Below, one piece after another: positions 8,672 to 18,574 of a stretch of DNA of 64,000 nucleotides. Position 1 is the first letter of the stretch. Each line of letters begins with the position of its first letter. The stretch is from Plantactinospora sp. KBS50 (GTDB lineage Bacteria > Actinomycetota > Actinomycetes > Mycobacteriales > Micromonosporaceae), in contig NZ_CP022961.1 of NCBI RefSeq assembly GCF_002285795.1, positions 1,550,001 to 1,614,000 of the forward strand, read 5' to 3'. The translations under genes were made by a program, and so were the position numbers. Below the pieces are notes generated by a model. The model worked only from the letters and a program-made list of their open reading frames with translations. It did no database searches and had not been told where the DNA came from.

Positions 8672-9895
8672 ATGACATCCTCGGCTGTCATGTGGCGGAC
8701 CGACGGCGCGGCGGACCGGTTCCGGATGATCCGGTCCCTGCTGGTGGACACGGCGCTGACCGTCGGGCTGCTGGCGGTCACGCTGGCCGCCACCCCGGTC
8801 GCCGGGGCACACCAGCCGGGCTCGGTGCCGCTGGACGGGGTCGGCCGGGCGCTGATCGCGGTGGTGATCCTCCCGCTGGCCGTTCGCCGCCGCCGGCCGC
8901 TGGGCGCGCTCGCGGTGACCGCCCCGGCGACCGCCGCCTACCTGGCCGCCGGCTACCCGTACGGGCCGATGCTCATCGGGTACGTGCTGGCGGTCTACAC
9001 CGTGGCCCTGCGGGCGCCGCTGCGCCGGGCCGCCCTGGCCGCCGGGCTGGCAGCGCTGGCGCTCGCCGTGCACGCGCTGTGGTCCCTGGGGGCGTCGCCG
9101 GGGTGGTCCGGGCTGCTGCCCACCTCGGCGTGGACGATCGTGCCGTTCGCGCTGGGGGTCACCGTGCGGATCAGCCGGGAGGCGGTGCTGCGGGACCGGG
9201 CCGCGCAGGCCCGCCGGCAGGCCGACGACGAACGGTTGCGGATCGCGCAGGAGGTGCACGACGTGGTGGGGCACGGGTTGGCCGCGATCAACATGCAGGC
9301 CGAGATCGCCCTGCACCTGTTGCCGAAGCGGCCGGAGCAGGCGGAGACGGCGCTGGCGGCGATCGCGCGTACCAGCCGGGAGGCCCTGGACGAGCTGCGG
9401 GTGACGCTCGCGGTGGTGCGCCGGGGCGCGGACCGGCGACCGGCGCCGGGGCTGGACCAGGTGCCGGCGCTGCGGGAGCGGCTGGCCGGTGCCGGCGTAC
9501 CGGTGGTGGTGACCGTCACCGGGACCCGGCGGGACCTGCCGGCGGCGGTGGACCTGGCGGCCTACCGGGTGGTGCAGGAGTCCCTGACGAACGTGCTGCG
9601 GCACGCCGGTTCGGCGGTGACCGCCGACGTGCTGATCGGCTACGGCGACGAGGAGGTGACGGTGGAGGTGATCGACACCGGATCGGCGGAGCCGGCCGGA
9701 CGGACCGGCCGGCCGGGTGCCGGCGGGGACGCGCGGGCGGGCGCCGGCGGCGCGGCCGGGCCGGTGCTGTCCGGGCAGGGCATCGCCGGGATGCGCGAGC
9801 GGGTCACGGCCCTGGGCGGCACGTTCGACGCCGGGCCGCGCGAGGGCGGCGGCTTCCGGGTGTACGCCCGGATTCCGGCGGGGCCGCGCCGATGA
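8672..9895 (+). CDS. Sensor histidine kinase (HisKA_3 / NarL-type)
   Basis: Membrane-bound sensor kinase of 407 aa. Several hydrophobic helices fill residues about 25-170 with little extracellular sequence, so the signal may be sensed in the membrane. The HisKA_3 H-box reads A-Q-E-V-H-D-V-V-G-H-G-L, with the phospho-acceptor His at residue 196. The ATPase N-box (V-V-Q-E-S-L-T-N-V-L-R-H-A) and a G-box (G-Q-G-I-A-G-M-R-E-R) follow. A Gly/Ala-rich insert precedes the G-box. The stop overlaps the start of the response regulator by 4 nt (ATGA), so the pair is translationally coupled. ATG 8690 is an alternative start. It lies between glnD and ffh, normally close together. Confidence 0.92.
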   Translation: MTSSAVMWRTDGAADRFRMIRSLLVDTALTVGLLAVTLAATPVAGAHQPGSVPLDGVGRALIAVVILPLAVRRRRPLGALAVTAPATAAYLAAGYPYGPMLIGYVLAVYTVALRAPLRRAALAAGLAALALAVHALWSLGASPGWSGLLPTSAWTIVPFALGVTVRISREAVLRDRAAQARRQADDERLRIAQEVHDVVGHGLAAINMQAEIALHLLPKRPEQAETALAAIARTSREALDELRVTLAVVRRGADRRPAPGLDQVPALRERLAGAGVPVVVTVTGTRRDLPAAVDLAAYRVVQESLTNVLRHAGSAVTADVLIGYGDEEVTVEVIDTGSAEPAGRTGRPGAGGDARAGAGGAAGPVLSGQGIAGMRERVTALGGTFDAGPREGGGFRVYARIPAGPRR

Positions 9896-10548
9896 TCCGG
9901 GTGCTGATCGCCGACGACCAGGACCTGGTCCGGTTGGGACTGCGCACCCTGGTGGACAGCGAGGACGACATGACGCTTGCCGGTGAGGCGGCGGACGGGC
10001 TGGGCGCGGTGGCGGTGGCCCGGGCCGAGCGGCCGGACGTGGTGCTGATGGACGTCCGGATGCCGGGCATCGACGGCATTGAGGCGACCCGGCGGATCGT
10101 CGCCGATCCGCAGCTGGCGCACACCCGGGTGATCGTGTTGACCACGTTCGAGCTGGACGAGTACGTCTTCGACGCGCTGCGCAACGGCGCGAGCGGATTC
10201 CTGATCAAGGACACCCGCCCGGCCGAGCTGCTGCGGGCGATCCGGCTGGTGGCCGGCGGGGAGGCGCTGCTGTCCCCGTCGGTGACCCGGCGGGTGGTCC
10301 GGGAGTTCGCCACCCGGCCGTCCCCGGTGCGCAAGCCGCATCCGCGGTTGGGGACGCTCACCGAGCGGGAGCGCGAGATCGTCGGGTTGGTCGGCGAAGG
10401 GCTGAGCAACGACGAGATCGGTGAGCGGCTGGTGGTCAGCCCGGCGACCGCGCGGACCCATGTGAGCCGGGCGATGACCAAGCTGGGTGCGCGGGACCGG
10501 GCCCAGTTGGTGGTCTTCGCCTACCAGTCCGGCCTGGTCGACATCTGA
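9892..10548 (+). CDS. LuxR/NarL-family response regulator
   Basis: A 218-aa two-domain transcription factor. The receiver domain (1-125) has the acidic pair D8-D9, the phospho-acceptor Asp54 (V-L-M-D-V-R-M-P-G), the conserved Thr (V-L-T-T-F) and Lys (F-L-I-K-D). The C-terminal GerE/LuxR helix-turn-helix begins L-T-E-R-E-R-E-I-V and contains T-A-R-T-H-V-S-R-A-M-T-K-L. It is the cognate partner of the histidine kinase it overlaps by 4 nt. The target genes are not evident. Nearby ABC-transporter targets, common for this class, are absent here. Confidence 0.95.
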   Translation: MIRVLIADDQDLVRLGLRTLVDSEDDMTLAGEAADGLGAVAVARAERPDVVLMDVRMPGIDGIEATRRIVADPQLAHTRVIVLTTFELDEYVFDALRNGASGFLIKDTRPAELLRAIRLVAGGEALLSPSVTRRVVREFATRPSPVRKPHPRLGTLTEREREIVGLVGEGLSNDEIGERLVVSPATARTHVSRAMTKLGARDRAQLVVFAYQSGLVDI

Positions 10549-10751
10549 TCCTGCCGCCGGTCGTACCCGGCGCCGGCCACACCCGGCGCCGACCGGCGGC
10601 CGGCCTGCGGCCCGTCGGTGGGCGGTCCGCGGGCGGCCGGTGGGGTGGCCGGCCTGGAAGCGGGCCGGCGGCCCGACCGTTACCCTTGCGGTGGGAACGA
10701 GCGCCGGGTCTGTCCGTCCGGGCGAAATTACGACAAACGGGATGTTTCGCC

Positions 10752-12317
10752 GTGTTTGACACCTTGAGTGACCGCCTGTCCGGGATCTTCACCAAGCTCC
10801 GCGGCAAGGGACGGCTCACCGACGCCGACATCGACGCCACCGCGCGCGAGATCCGGCTCGCGCTGCTGGAGGCCGACGTCGCGCTGCCGGTGGTCAAGGG
10901 CTTCATCGGCCGGATCAAGGAGCGGGCACGCGGCGCCGAGGTGTCCCAGGCGCTCAACCCGGCCCAGCAGGTCATCAAGATCGTGCACGAGGAACTGGTC
11001 GCCGTGCTCGGCGGCGAGAGTCGCCGGCTCCAGTTCGCGAAGCAGCCGCCGACCGTGATCATGCTGGCCGGCCTGCAGGGTTCCGGTAAGACCACGCTGG
11101 CCGGCAAGCTGGCCCGCTGGCTCAAGGCGCAGGGCCACCAGCCGCTGCTGGTCGCGGCGGACCTGCAACGACCCAACGCCGTCGGGCAGCTCCAGGTGCT
11201 CGGTGGTCGCGCCGAGGTCGAGGTGTACGCCCCGGAGCCCGGCAACGGCGTCGGCGACCCGGTGCGGGTGGCCCGCGACTCGATCGAGCACGCCCGGCGG
11301 GCGGCCCGGGATGTCGTGATCGTGGACACCGCCGGCCGGCTCGGCATCGACGCCGAGATGATGGCGCAGGCCGCGAACATCCGCGACGCGGTCGACCCGG
11401 ACGAGGTCATCTTCGTCATCGACGCCATGGTCGGTCAGGACGCCGTACGCACCGCCGAGGCGTTCCGGGACGGCGTGGGGATCAGCGGCGTGGTGCTGTC
11501 CAAGCTGGACGGCGACGCGCGCGGCGGTGCCGCGCTGTCGGTCCGCGAGGTGACCGGCCAGCCCATCCTGTTCGCCTCCACCGGCGAGAAGCTGGAGGAC
11601 TTCGACGTCTTCCACCCGGACCGGATGGCCAGCCGGATCCTCGGCATGGGCGACGTTCTCACTCTGATCGAGCAGGCCGAGCAGGCCTTCGACGCCGATC
11701 AGAAGGAGAAGATGACCGCCAAGCTGATGGGCGGCGAGTCGTTCACCCTGGAGGACTTCCTCGACCAGCTCATCGCGGTCCGCCGGATGGGGCCGATCGC
11801 CAACGTGCTGTCCATGATGCCCGGCATGGGGCAGATGAAGGACCAGCTCGCGGAGCTGGACGACAAGCACTTCGACCGGGTCACCGCGATCATCCGGTCG
11901 ATGACCCCGGGCGAGCGGAGCAACCCGAAGATCATCAACGGCTCCCGGCGGGCACGGATCGCCGGCGGTTCCGGTGTCACCGTGATGGACGTGAACCAGC
12001 TGCTCAACCGGTTCGCGGACGCGCAGAAGATGATGAAGCAGATGGGCGGCATGATGGGCATGCCCGGCGGTGGCCGGCGCAAGGCCACCAAGTCGCCCAA
12101 GAACAAGCGCAAGGGCAACAAGGGGGGCGGTCGGCCGCGCAGCGGGGTCGGCGCGGGCGGCGGGATGCCGGCCGGTTTTCCCGGCGGCGTGCCGCAGCTG
12201 CCGCCAGGGCTCGACCCGAACGACCTGGCCGGTGGCGGCCTGCCACCCGGGTTCAAGCTGCCCAACCTCGACTTCAACAAGCTCGGCAAGGGCAAGCGGG
12301 ACGACCGGCGCGGCTGA
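10752..12317 (+). CDS. ffh: Signal recognition particle protein Ffh
   Basis: SRP54 homologue (521 aa), which binds signal peptides and 4.5S RNA and forms the targeting complex with FtsY. GTG 10752 gives the normal N-terminus M-F-D-T-L-S-D-R-L. The P-loop G-L-Q-G-S-G-K-T-T lies at about residues 107-115, followed by D-T-A-G-R and the S-K-L-D-G-D-A-R-G-G motif. The methionine-rich M domain spans about 300-440 (M-M-K-Q-M-G-G-M-M-G-M-P). The protein then carries an unusually long basic, Gly/Pro-rich tail of about 80 residues. The frame is open upstream to 10686, but those residues are not family-like. Confidence 0.96.
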   Translation: MFDTLSDRLSGIFTKLRGKGRLTDADIDATAREIRLALLEADVALPVVKGFIGRIKERARGAEVSQALNPAQQVIKIVHEELVAVLGGESRRLQFAKQPPTVIMLAGLQGSGKTTLAGKLARWLKAQGHQPLLVAADLQRPNAVGQLQVLGGRAEVEVYAPEPGNGVGDPVRVARDSIEHARRAARDVVIVDTAGRLGIDAEMMAQAANIRDAVDPDEVIFVIDAMVGQDAVRTAEAFRDGVGISGVVLSKLDGDARGGAALSVREVTGQPILFASTGEKLEDFDVFHPDRMASRILGMGDVLTLIEQAEQAFDADQKEKMTAKLMGGESFTLEDFLDQLIAVRRMGPIANVLSMMPGMGQMKDQLAELDDKHFDRVTAIIRSMTPGERSNPKIINGSRRARIAGGSGVTVMDVNQLLNRFADAQKMMKQMGGMMGMPGGGRRKATKSPKNKRKGNKGGGRPRSGVGAGGGMPAGFPGGVPQLPPGLDPNDLAGGGLPPGFKLPNLDFNKLGKGKRDDRRG

Positions 12318-12418
12318 CCGGGAGCCCGAGGAAGGTCTCGGCCGATCTGCCGGCCCTCACCGCGCGCCGGGCCGGGCTGCCCGCACCCCCGCGGGGGTGA
12401 TCCGGTAGGACTGTGCGC

Positions 12419-13498
12419 ATGGCTCTTCACGTGCGCGGTGTCCTGCTCCCCGACGACGAGGTCCGGGATCTCTGGCTGGTCGGCGACCGGGTGACCTTCG
12501 AACCGGTGCCCGACGCCGAGACCGTGGCCGACGGCGGGTACGTGCTGCCCGGTCTGGTCGATGCGCACTGCCACATCGGCATCGCCCGGGGCGGCCTGCC
12601 GATCACCTCGCTGGACCAGGCCCGCCGGCTGGCCCGGATCGACCGGGACGCCGGCGTGCTGGCGATCCGCGACGCCGGCTCGCCGTACCCGTATCCGGAA
12701 CTGGAGGACGAGCCGGACCTGCCCCGGCTGGCCCGCGCCGGCCGGCACGTCGCGCCGCCCAAGCGGTACCTGCGCAACATCGGCCTGGAGGTGACGGCGC
12801 CGGACGTGGTGCCCACGGTCACCGAGCAGGCGCAGGCCGGCAACGGGTGGGTGAAGCTGGTCGGCGACTGGATCGAGCGGGAGGCCGGCGACCTGGCGCT
12901 GGCCTGGGACGTCGACACGATGACCGCCGCGGTGCAGGCCGCGCACGCGGCCGGCGCCCGGGCCGCCGTGCACACCTTTTCCGAGTCGGCCGTGGAGATC
13001 ATGGTGCGGGCCGGGGTCGACTCGGTGGAGCACGGTACGGGGCTGAGCCTGGACCTGATCGACGAGATGGCCCGGCGCGGCACGGCGCTGGTTCCCACGA
13101 TGATCAACATCGAGAACTTCGGTGGGATCGCCGACCAGGCCCGGCCGAAGTTCCCGACGTACGCGCAGCACATGCTGGCGCTGCGGGACCGCTTCCCGGA
13201 GGTGGTGCGGGCCGCGCACGAGGCCGGGGTGCCGATCTACGTGGGGACCGACGCCGGCGGCGGGATCGATCACGGGCTGGCGGCCGAGGAGATGCTGATG
13301 CTGCACCAGCGCGCCGGGATGCCCGCCGTGGACGTGCTGGCGGCGGCGAGTTGGGGAGCGCGAGCCTGGCTCGGCTTTCCCGGGCTGGTCGAGGGGGGAC
13401 TGGCGGACCTGGTCGTCTACCGCACCGACCCGCGGCGGGACCTGTCGGTGGTCCGCGAGCCGCACCGCATCGTGCTGCGCGGCCGCGTCCTGCGCTGA
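12419..13498 (+). CDS. Amidohydrolase-family metal-dependent hydrolase
   Basis: A 359-aa TIM-barrel hydrolase. It has the N-terminal metal motif D-A-H-C-H near residue 49, further histidines (A-V-H-T-F-S and S-V-E-H-G) and the catalytic Asp region V-G-T-D-A-G-G-G. It ends with a short beta-rich C-terminal segment (V-V-Y-R-T-D-P-R-R-D-L), as in imidazolonepropionase-like amidohydrolases. ATG 12419 has an AGGA 8 nt upstream; GTG 12413, six nt earlier, is too close to it. An amidohydrolase gene also lies beside ffh in mycobacteria, so this is part of the conserved block. The substrate is unknown. Confidence 0.88.
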   Translation: MALHVRGVLLPDDEVRDLWLVGDRVTFEPVPDAETVADGGYVLPGLVDAHCHIGIARGGLPITSLDQARRLARIDRDAGVLAIRDAGSPYPYPELEDEPDLPRLARAGRHVAPPKRYLRNIGLEVTAPDVVPTVTEQAQAGNGWVKLVGDWIEREAGDLALAWDVDTMTAAVQAAHAAGARAAVHTFSESAVEIMVRAGVDSVEHGTGLSLDLIDEMARRGTALVPTMINIENFGGIADQARPKFPTYAQHMLALRDRFPEVVRAAHEAGVPIYVGTDAGGGIDHGLAAEEMLMLHQRAGMPAVDVLAAASWGARAWLGFPGLVEGGLADLVVYRTDPRRDLSVVREPHRIVLRGRVLR

Positions 13499-13594
13499 CG
13501 GCCGCCCTCCGGCGCGCAGGGTGACGACCCGGCACCCTGCCGTACCGCAAACCCGGTGTCGGGAGGCGCGGGCCGGCGAATAGGATGTGCGGTC

Positions 13595-15001
13595 ATGGCA
13601 CGCGTGCTCACTCCCCGTGCGGAGGACTTTCCCCGCTGGTACCAGGATCTGATCGCCAAGGCGCAGTTGGCCGACAACGGCCCGGTGCGGGGCACCATGG
13701 TGATCCGACCGGCCGGCTACGCCATCTGGGAGCGGATGCAGTCCGAGATGGACGCCCGGATCAAGGCCGCCGGGGCCGAGAACGCGTACTTCCCGCTGTT
13801 CATCCCGGAGAGCTACCTCAAGCGCGAGGCGCAGCACGTCGAGGGCTTCTCGCCGGAGCTGGCGGTGGTCACCCACGGCGGCGGCAAGCAGCTCGCCGAG
13901 CCGGTCGTGGTCCGGCCCACCAGCGAGACGGTGATCGGCGAGTTCATGGCCAAGTGGGTGGACTCCTACCGTGACCTGCCGCTGCTGCTCAACCAGTGGG
14001 CCAACGTGGTCCGCTGGGAGCTGCGGCCCCGGGTGTTCCTGCGCACCAGCGAGTTCCTCTGGCAGGAGGGGCACACCGCGCACGCCACCGAGGCGGACGC
14101 GCGGGCGTACGCCCGGAAGATCCTGCACGAGGTGTACGAGGACTTCATGGTCAACGTGCTCGGCGTCCCGGTGCTGGTCGGTCGCAAGACCGACCGGGAG
14201 CGGTTCGCCGGCGCCACCAGCACGTACACCTGCGAGGGCATGATGGGCGACGGCAAGGCGCTCCAGTGGGGCACCAGTCACGAGCTGGGGCAGAACTTCG
14301 CGAAGGCGTTCGACATCACCTACTCGTCCGCCGAGCGCACCCAGGAGCACGCCTGGACGACCTCCTGGGGGACCTCCACCCGGATGCTCGGCGGCCTGAT
14401 CATGAGCCACGGGGACGACAACGGGCTGCGGGTGCCGCCGCGGATCGCGCCCGTCCAGGCGTACGTGATGATCGTGAAGGACGGCGACGGGGTCGGCGAG
14501 GCCGCGGCCAAGCTGCGGGACGCGCTGCGCGACGCGGGCGTGCGGGTAGCGCTGGACGACCGCACCGACACCGCGTTCGGCCGCCGGGCGGTGGACGCCG
14601 AGCTGAAGGGCTATCCGGTACGCGTCGAGGTGGGTCCGCGGGACCTGGCCGCCGGCAACGCCACGGTGGTCCGCCGGATCGACGGCGGCAAGGCGCCGGT
14701 GCCGGTGGCCGAGGTCGTCTCGACGGTGCTCGCCGCGCTGGATGCCGACCAGCAGGCGCTGTACGACGAGGCGCTGGCGCTGCGCGAGTCCCGGACCACC
14801 GAGGTCGGTTCGCTGGCCGACGCGATCGAGGCGGCGGCCACCGGCTGGGCCCGGGTGCCCTGGTCGGCCGTTGGTGTCGAGGGCGAGCGCGAGGCCAACG
14901 GCCAGGGCGTGACCGTGCGCTGCCTGCTGCGCGCCGACGGCTCGGTGCCGGACCGCGAGGACGAGCCGGACCTGGTGGCGATCCTCGGCCGCGCCTACTG
15001 A
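13595..15001 (+). CDS. proS: Prolyl-tRNA synthetase (type without editing insertion)
   Basis: Class II aminoacyl-tRNA synthetase that charges tRNA-Pro in the cytoplasm (468 aa). Motif 2 is seen in R-P-T-S-E-T ... R-W-E-L-R-P-R-V-F-L-R-T-S-E-F-L-W-Q-E-G-H-T-A-H. Motif 3 and the anticodon-binding domain follow. Its length and its C-terminal R-A-Y ending fit the archaeal/eukaryal-like ProS (type 3), which lacks the bacterial INS editing domain. ATG 13595 is preferred to the in-frame 13556 because family similarity begins at A-R-V-L-T-P-R-A-E-D-F-P-R-W-Y. Confidence 0.96.
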   Translation: MARVLTPRAEDFPRWYQDLIAKAQLADNGPVRGTMVIRPAGYAIWERMQSEMDARIKAAGAENAYFPLFIPESYLKREAQHVEGFSPELAVVTHGGGKQLAEPVVVRPTSETVIGEFMAKWVDSYRDLPLLLNQWANVVRWELRPRVFLRTSEFLWQEGHTAHATEADARAYARKILHEVYEDFMVNVLGVPVLVGRKTDRERFAGATSTYTCEGMMGDGKALQWGTSHELGQNFAKAFDITYSSAERTQEHAWTTSWGTSTRMLGGLIMSHGDDNGLRVPPRIAPVQAYVMIVKDGDGVGEAAAKLRDALRDAGVRVALDDRTDTAFGRRAVDAELKGYPVRVEVGPRDLAAGNATVVRRIDGGKAPVPVAEVVSTVLAALDADQQALYDEALALRESRTTEVGSLADAIEAAATGWARVPWSAVGVEGEREANGQGVTVRCLLRADGSVPDREDEPDLVAILGRAY

Positions 15002-15040
15002 CGCGCCTGCGTGGCGGTGGGCGGCGATAGGCTCGGCGGC

Positions 15041-15688
15041 ATGCGTTTCGAGCCCGGTCGGCTGATCGTCCACCGCAACGTACGCCGCGGCCGGATCGGC
15101 TGGGCGCGTCCGACCCGGGTGGTCTCCGACGACGACCGGGGGCTGCTGCTCTGGCTTGCCCGGGGCACGCCGGTGGCCCACGAGGTCGCCGCCGACGGTC
15201 GGGTCATGCGCGACATGCCGTTCACCGAGTGGGTCACCCTCGCGTACCGGACGGTCCCGGTCCGCTGGGTGGGGGCGTCGATTCTGATGTTCCTGCCGGC
15301 CGGCGCGGCGCACTCGGTGTGGTGGTGGTTCGACGACGACGGCCGGTTCGCCAGCTGGTACGTCAACCTGGAGGAGCCCGGCGTGCGCTGGGACGACGGC
15401 GCGGTGGCCGGGGTGGACGTGGTCGACCAGGATCTCGACGTGGTGGTCGCGGCGGACCGGAGCTGGGTCTGGAAGGACGAGGACGAGTTCGTCGAGCGGC
15501 TGGCCCTGCCGGAGCACTACTGGGTGCCGGACGAGGCGGCCGTGCGCGCCGAGGGGGAGCGGGTGATCAAGATGGTCGAGGCCGGCGAGTTTCCCTTCGA
15601 CGGCACCTGGACCGGCTTCGCCCCGGACCCGGCCTGGACCGCGCCGGCCGCCCTGCCGCCGGGCTGGGATCGACCGCCGGTCCGGTGA
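15041..15688 (+). CDS. DUF402-domain protein
   Basis: A 215-aa protein with a DUF402 core in the central third (V-W-W-W-F-D-D-D-G-R-F-A-S-W-Y-V-N-L-E). The following acidic stretch (V-D-V-V-D-Q-D-L-D-V-V-V) contains the conserved aspartates. Members of this family include metal-dependent nucleoside tri/diphosphatases, and others are linked to an FAU-1-type RNase; nothing here separates these. ATG 15041 is chosen because residues before it (from 15011) are not conserved. It lies directly upstream of rpsP with the same orientation. Confidence 0.82.
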   Translation: MRFEPGRLIVHRNVRRGRIGWARPTRVVSDDDRGLLLWLARGTPVAHEVAADGRVMRDMPFTEWVTLAYRTVPVRWVGASILMFLPAGAAHSVWWWFDDDGRFASWYVNLEEPGVRWDDGAVAGVDVVDQDLDVVVAADRSWVWKDEDEFVERLALPEHYWVPDEAAVRAEGERVIKMVEAGEFPFDGTWTGFAPDPAWTAPAALPPGWDRPPVR

Positions 15689-15975
15689 TATCCGGACAAA
15701 ACCACCAGAACGCCCCATCGTGGTCGTTCGCGGCCGGTGTCCGGTCGGCGGCGCGGGAAGATCGGTGGGCACGGGTACGGCGTCCGGTGTGAACGACCGG
15801 GGTGCCGTCTGGCACAATGGTCTGCTGGTACCTGGCGCACGACCGGCGCCCTCTAACCCGGTCGTGTCGCCCGTCCACCCGAGTCGTCTCCCGGCGCAAC
15901 CCCACGTGCCGGTCGGCGCTCACCCGCCCACCGCCCAGTCGGGCCGGTGAGAATCGCAACAGGAGCGAACAGACC

Positions 15976-16458
15976 GTGGCCGTAAAGATCCGGCTCCTGC
16001 GGATGGGTAAGATCCGCAACCCGCAGTACCGCATCGTCATCGCCGACTCGCGTACCAAGCGCGACGGTCGGGCGATCGAGTTCGTCGGCATCTACCAGCC
16101 CAAGCTGGAACCCTCGCTGATCCAGGTCAAGTCGGACCGGGTGCAGTACTGGCTCTCCGTCGGGGCCCAGCCGAGCGAGGCCGTGCAGCGCATTCTGGAG
16201 AAGACCGGCGACTGGCAGAAGTTCAAGGGCCTGCCCGCGCCCGAGCCGCTGAAGGTCGCCCCCGAGCGGGTCGACCGCAAGGCGGCCTACGAGGCCGAGG
16301 CGAAGGCCGCAGCCGGCGTCGCCGACACCCCGGCCAAGCCGGCCAAGAAGGCGGCCAAGTCCGCCCCGGCCGCGGAGAAGGCGGAGAAGCCCGCCGAGGC
16401 GGCCCCGGCCGCCGCGACCGAGGAGCAGGCCGGTGCCAACTCCGGCGAGCAGGGCTGA
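15976..16458 (+). CDS. rpsP: 30S ribosomal protein S16
   Basis: S16 (160 aa) from GTG 15976, with AGGAG 10-15 nt upstream and the family N-terminus [11 protein letters not shown]. The conserved core ends near residue 95. The remaining 65 residues are an Ala/Lys/Glu-rich disordered tail, common but long for actinobacteria. It is the first gene of rpsP-khpA-rimM-trmD-rplS, the standard operon for small-subunit assembly and tRNA methylation. The 287 nt upstream hold no gene and presumably carry the operon promoter, although no confident -35/-10 pair was found. Confidence 0.97.
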   Translation: MAVKIRLLRMGKIRNPQYRIVIADSRTKRDGRAIEFVGIYQPKLEPSLIQVKSDRVQYWLSVGAQPSEAVQRILEKTGDWQKFKGLPAPEPLKVAPERVDRKAAYEAEAKAAAGVADTPAKPAKKAAKSAPAAEKAEKPAEAAPAAATEEQAGANSGEQG

Positions 16459-16459
16459 C

Positions 16460-16693
16460 GTGGCGCTCCGGCCCGCGCTTGAGCACCTGGTCAAGGGCAT
16501 CGTTGACCACCCGGACGACGTACGGGTCCGGCTCGTCGACTCCCGGCGGGGCAAGCGGCTCGAGGTGCGCGTGCACCCCGAGGACCTCGGAACGGTGATC
16601 GGCCGTTCCGGGCGTACCGCCAAGGCCCTGCGCCAGGTGATCGGCTCGGTCGGTGGCCGTGGCGTCCGGGTCGACATCGTCGACTCGTACTGA
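16460..16693 (+). CDS. khpA: KH-domain RNA-binding protein KhpA
   Basis: A 77-aa single KH-domain protein (YlqC/KhpA family) that binds RNA, often with KhpB. The GxxG loop is present as I-G-R-S-G-R-T within V-I-G-R-S-G-R-T-A-K-A-L-R. GTG 16460 starts one base after the rpsP stop, and the stop overlaps the rimM start (TGATG). The invariant position between rpsP and rimM supports the call. Confidence 0.95.
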   Translation: MALRPALEHLVKGIVDHPDDVRVRLVDSRRGKRLEVRVHPEDLGTVIGRSGRTAKALRQVIGSVGGRGVRVDIVDSY

Positions 16694-17253
16694 TGCTGCT
16701 GATCGTCGGTCGGATCGGCAGGCCGCACGGCATCCGCGGTGAGGTCACCGTCGAGGTCCGTACCGACGAACCCGAGGCCCGGTTCGCTCCCGGGTCGGTG
16801 CTGGGCACCGACCCGGGAGCGGCGGCCGGCCGCACCGCCGGATCGGTCGACGTTCCCGAGGCGTACCAGATCCCCGGCGAGCTGACCGTGCTGGCGAGCC
16901 GGTGGCACCAGGATCGACTGCTGGTGACCTTCGAGGGCATCCCGGACCGCAACGTGGCCGAGGCGCTGCGGGACGTCCTGCTGCACGTGGAGAGCGCCGA
17001 GGTGAGCGCGCCCGCGGATCCGGACGAGTTCCATGACCACCAGTTGATCGGGCTGGCGGTGGTCGACCCGGCGGGCGAGCCGCTGGGCGAGGTGACCCGG
17101 ATCGACCACGCGCCCGCGAGCGACCTGATCGTGCTGCGCCGGCCGGAGGGCGGGACGGCGCTGGTGCCGTTCGTCCGGCAGATCGTCCCCGAGGTCGACC
17201 TGGCCGGTCGGCGGATCGTCGTGGACGCCCCGCCCGGCCTCTTCGATCTGTGA
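16693..17253 (+). CDS. rimM: Ribosome maturation factor RimM
   Basis: RimM (186 aa) assists late 30S assembly by binding S19. The N-terminus [17 protein letters not shown] is the family signature. The C-terminal PRC-barrel includes [10 protein letters not shown] and the ending [12 protein letters not shown]. It overlaps khpA by one base and trmD by four, so translation is coupled across the operon. Confidence 0.96.
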   Translation: MLLIVGRIGRPHGIRGEVTVEVRTDEPEARFAPGSVLGTDPGAAAGRTAGSVDVPEAYQIPGELTVLASRWHQDRLLVTFEGIPDRNVAEALRDVLLHVESAEVSAPADPDEFHDHQLIGLAVVDPAGEPLGEVTRIDHAPASDLIVLRRPEGGTALVPFVRQIVPEVDLAGRRIVVDAPPGLFDL

Positions 17254-18041
17254 GCTTCACCACCCCGATGCGCGTCGACATCGTCACGATCTTCCCGGAC
17301 TACCTGGCACCGCTGGAGCTGTCGCTGATCGGCCGCGCCCGCGCGACCGGGCTGCTGGAGGTCGCCGTACACGACCTGCGGCGCTGGACCCACGACGTGC
17401 ACCGCACGGTCGACGACACCCCGTACGGCGGCGGCCCCGGCATGGTCATGCGGCCCGAGCCGTGGGGCGAGGCCCTGGACGAGCTGGCGCCGGCCGGGGC
17501 CCCGCCGCCCCGGCTGCTCGTGCCCGGTCCGGGCGGGGTGCGGTTCGGTCAGGACCTGGCCTACGAGCTGGCCACCGAGGCGCACCTGCTGTTCGCGTGC
17601 GGCCGGTACGAGGGGATCGACCAGCGGGTGCTGGACCACGCGGCCACCCGGATGCCGGTCACCGAGATCTCGCTGGGCGACTACGTCCTGTTCGGCGGCG
17701 AGGTCGCCGTGCTGGTGGTGCTGGAGGCGGTGACCCGGCTGCTGCCCGGGGTGCTGGGCAACGCCAGCTCGCTGGACGAGGAGTCGCACGCGCACGGGCT
17801 GCTGGAGGCGCCGGTCTACACCAAGCCGCCGAGCTGGCGCGCGCTGGACGTACCGGAGATCCTGCGCTCGGGGGACCACGGCCGGATCGCCCGCTGGCGC
17901 CGGACCAGCGGACTGCTGCGGACCGCGGCCCGCCGGCCGGACCTGCTGGCCGCGCTCGACCCGGCGGAGCTGGACAAGCACGACGTGACCGCGTTGCGGG
18001 AGGCCGGATTTCAGGTGCCGGGCTCGGATGTGGCAGAGTAG
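17250..18041 (+). CDS. trmD: tRNA (guanine-N1)-methyltransferase TrmD
   Basis: TrmD (263 aa) makes m1G37 in tRNAs from S-adenosylmethionine. It is a knotted SPOUT enzyme; motifs include [24 protein letters not shown] and [13 protein letters not shown]. The GTGA overlap with rimM argues for start 17250, but ATG 17268 ([10 protein letters not shown]) is the usual protein start and is a real alternative. Confidence 0.96.
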   Translation: MSFTTPMRVDIVTIFPDYLAPLELSLIGRARATGLLEVAVHDLRRWTHDVHRTVDDTPYGGGPGMVMRPEPWGEALDELAPAGAPPPRLLVPGPGGVRFGQDLAYELATEAHLLFACGRYEGIDQRVLDHAATRMPVTEISLGDYVLFGGEVAVLVVLEAVTRLLPGVLGNASSLDEESHAHGLLEAPVYTKPPSWRALDVPEILRSGDHGRIARWRRTSGLLRTAARRPDLLAALDPAELDKHDVTALREAGFQVPGSDVAE

Positions 18042-18160
18042 GGGGTTGCCGCAGTCGGCCGCGCCGCGTCCGCCTGCGAGGACCCCGGGACCGTGTCGGG
18101 GTCAGAATCACCCGACCGCGCGCCGCGGTGGCGCGCCGTGAGCCGTACGAGGATGCAGCG

Positions 18161-18517
18161 ATGAACACCCTGGACGCGCTTGACGCCCAGTCGCAGCGGA
18201 CCGACCTGCCCGACTTCCGTGCCGGTGACACCGTGAAGGTGCACGCCCGAGTCGTCGAGGGCAACCGGTCCCGGGTCCAGATCTTCCAGGGCGTCGTCAT
18301 CCGGCGTCAGGGATCGGGCCTGCGCGAGACCTTCTCGGTCCGCAAGGTCAGCTTCGGCGTCGGTGTCGAGCGGACCTACCCGATCAACAGCCCCGCGATC
18401 GACCGGGTCGAGGTCGTCACCCGCGGTGACGTGCGCCGGGCCAAGCTCTACTACCTGCGTGAGCTGCGCGGCAAGAAGGCCAAGATCAAGGAGAAGCGGG
18501 AGAAGCAGCCGAGCTGA
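18161..18517 (+). CDS. rplS: 50S ribosomal protein L19
   Basis: L19 (118 aa) at the 30S–50S interface. ATG 18161 gives M-N-T-L-D-A-L-D, followed by the conserved [10 protein letters not shown] and the ending [11 protein letters not shown]. It is the last gene of the rpsP operon; a strong hairpin starts 17 nt after the stop. Confidence 0.97.
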   Translation: MNTLDALDAQSQRTDLPDFRAGDTVKVHARVVEGNRSRVQIFQGVVIRRQGSGLRETFSVRKVSFGVGVERTYPINSPAIDRVEVVTRGDVRRAKLYYLRELRGKKAKIKEKREKQPS

Positions 18518-18533
18518 CCCCCCCGAGTTGTCC

Positions 18534-18574
18534 CGCCGGGCCGGCGCCGCGATCACCGCGGCACCGGCCCGGCG
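18534..18574 (+). terminator. Terminator hairpin after rplS
   Basis: Arms 18534-18551 and 18557-18574 form an 18-bp G/C stem with a single C·A mismatch and a 5-nt loop (ATCAC). There is no long T-run after it, as is usual for high-GC actinobacterial terminators. It ends the rpsP-rplS operon before lepB. Confidence 0.75.

Noticed and set aside
11699-15817. 1372-codon minus-strand open frame opposite ffh, the amidohydrolase and proS
   Set aside because: It is antisense to three conserved genes and has no recognisable protein features.
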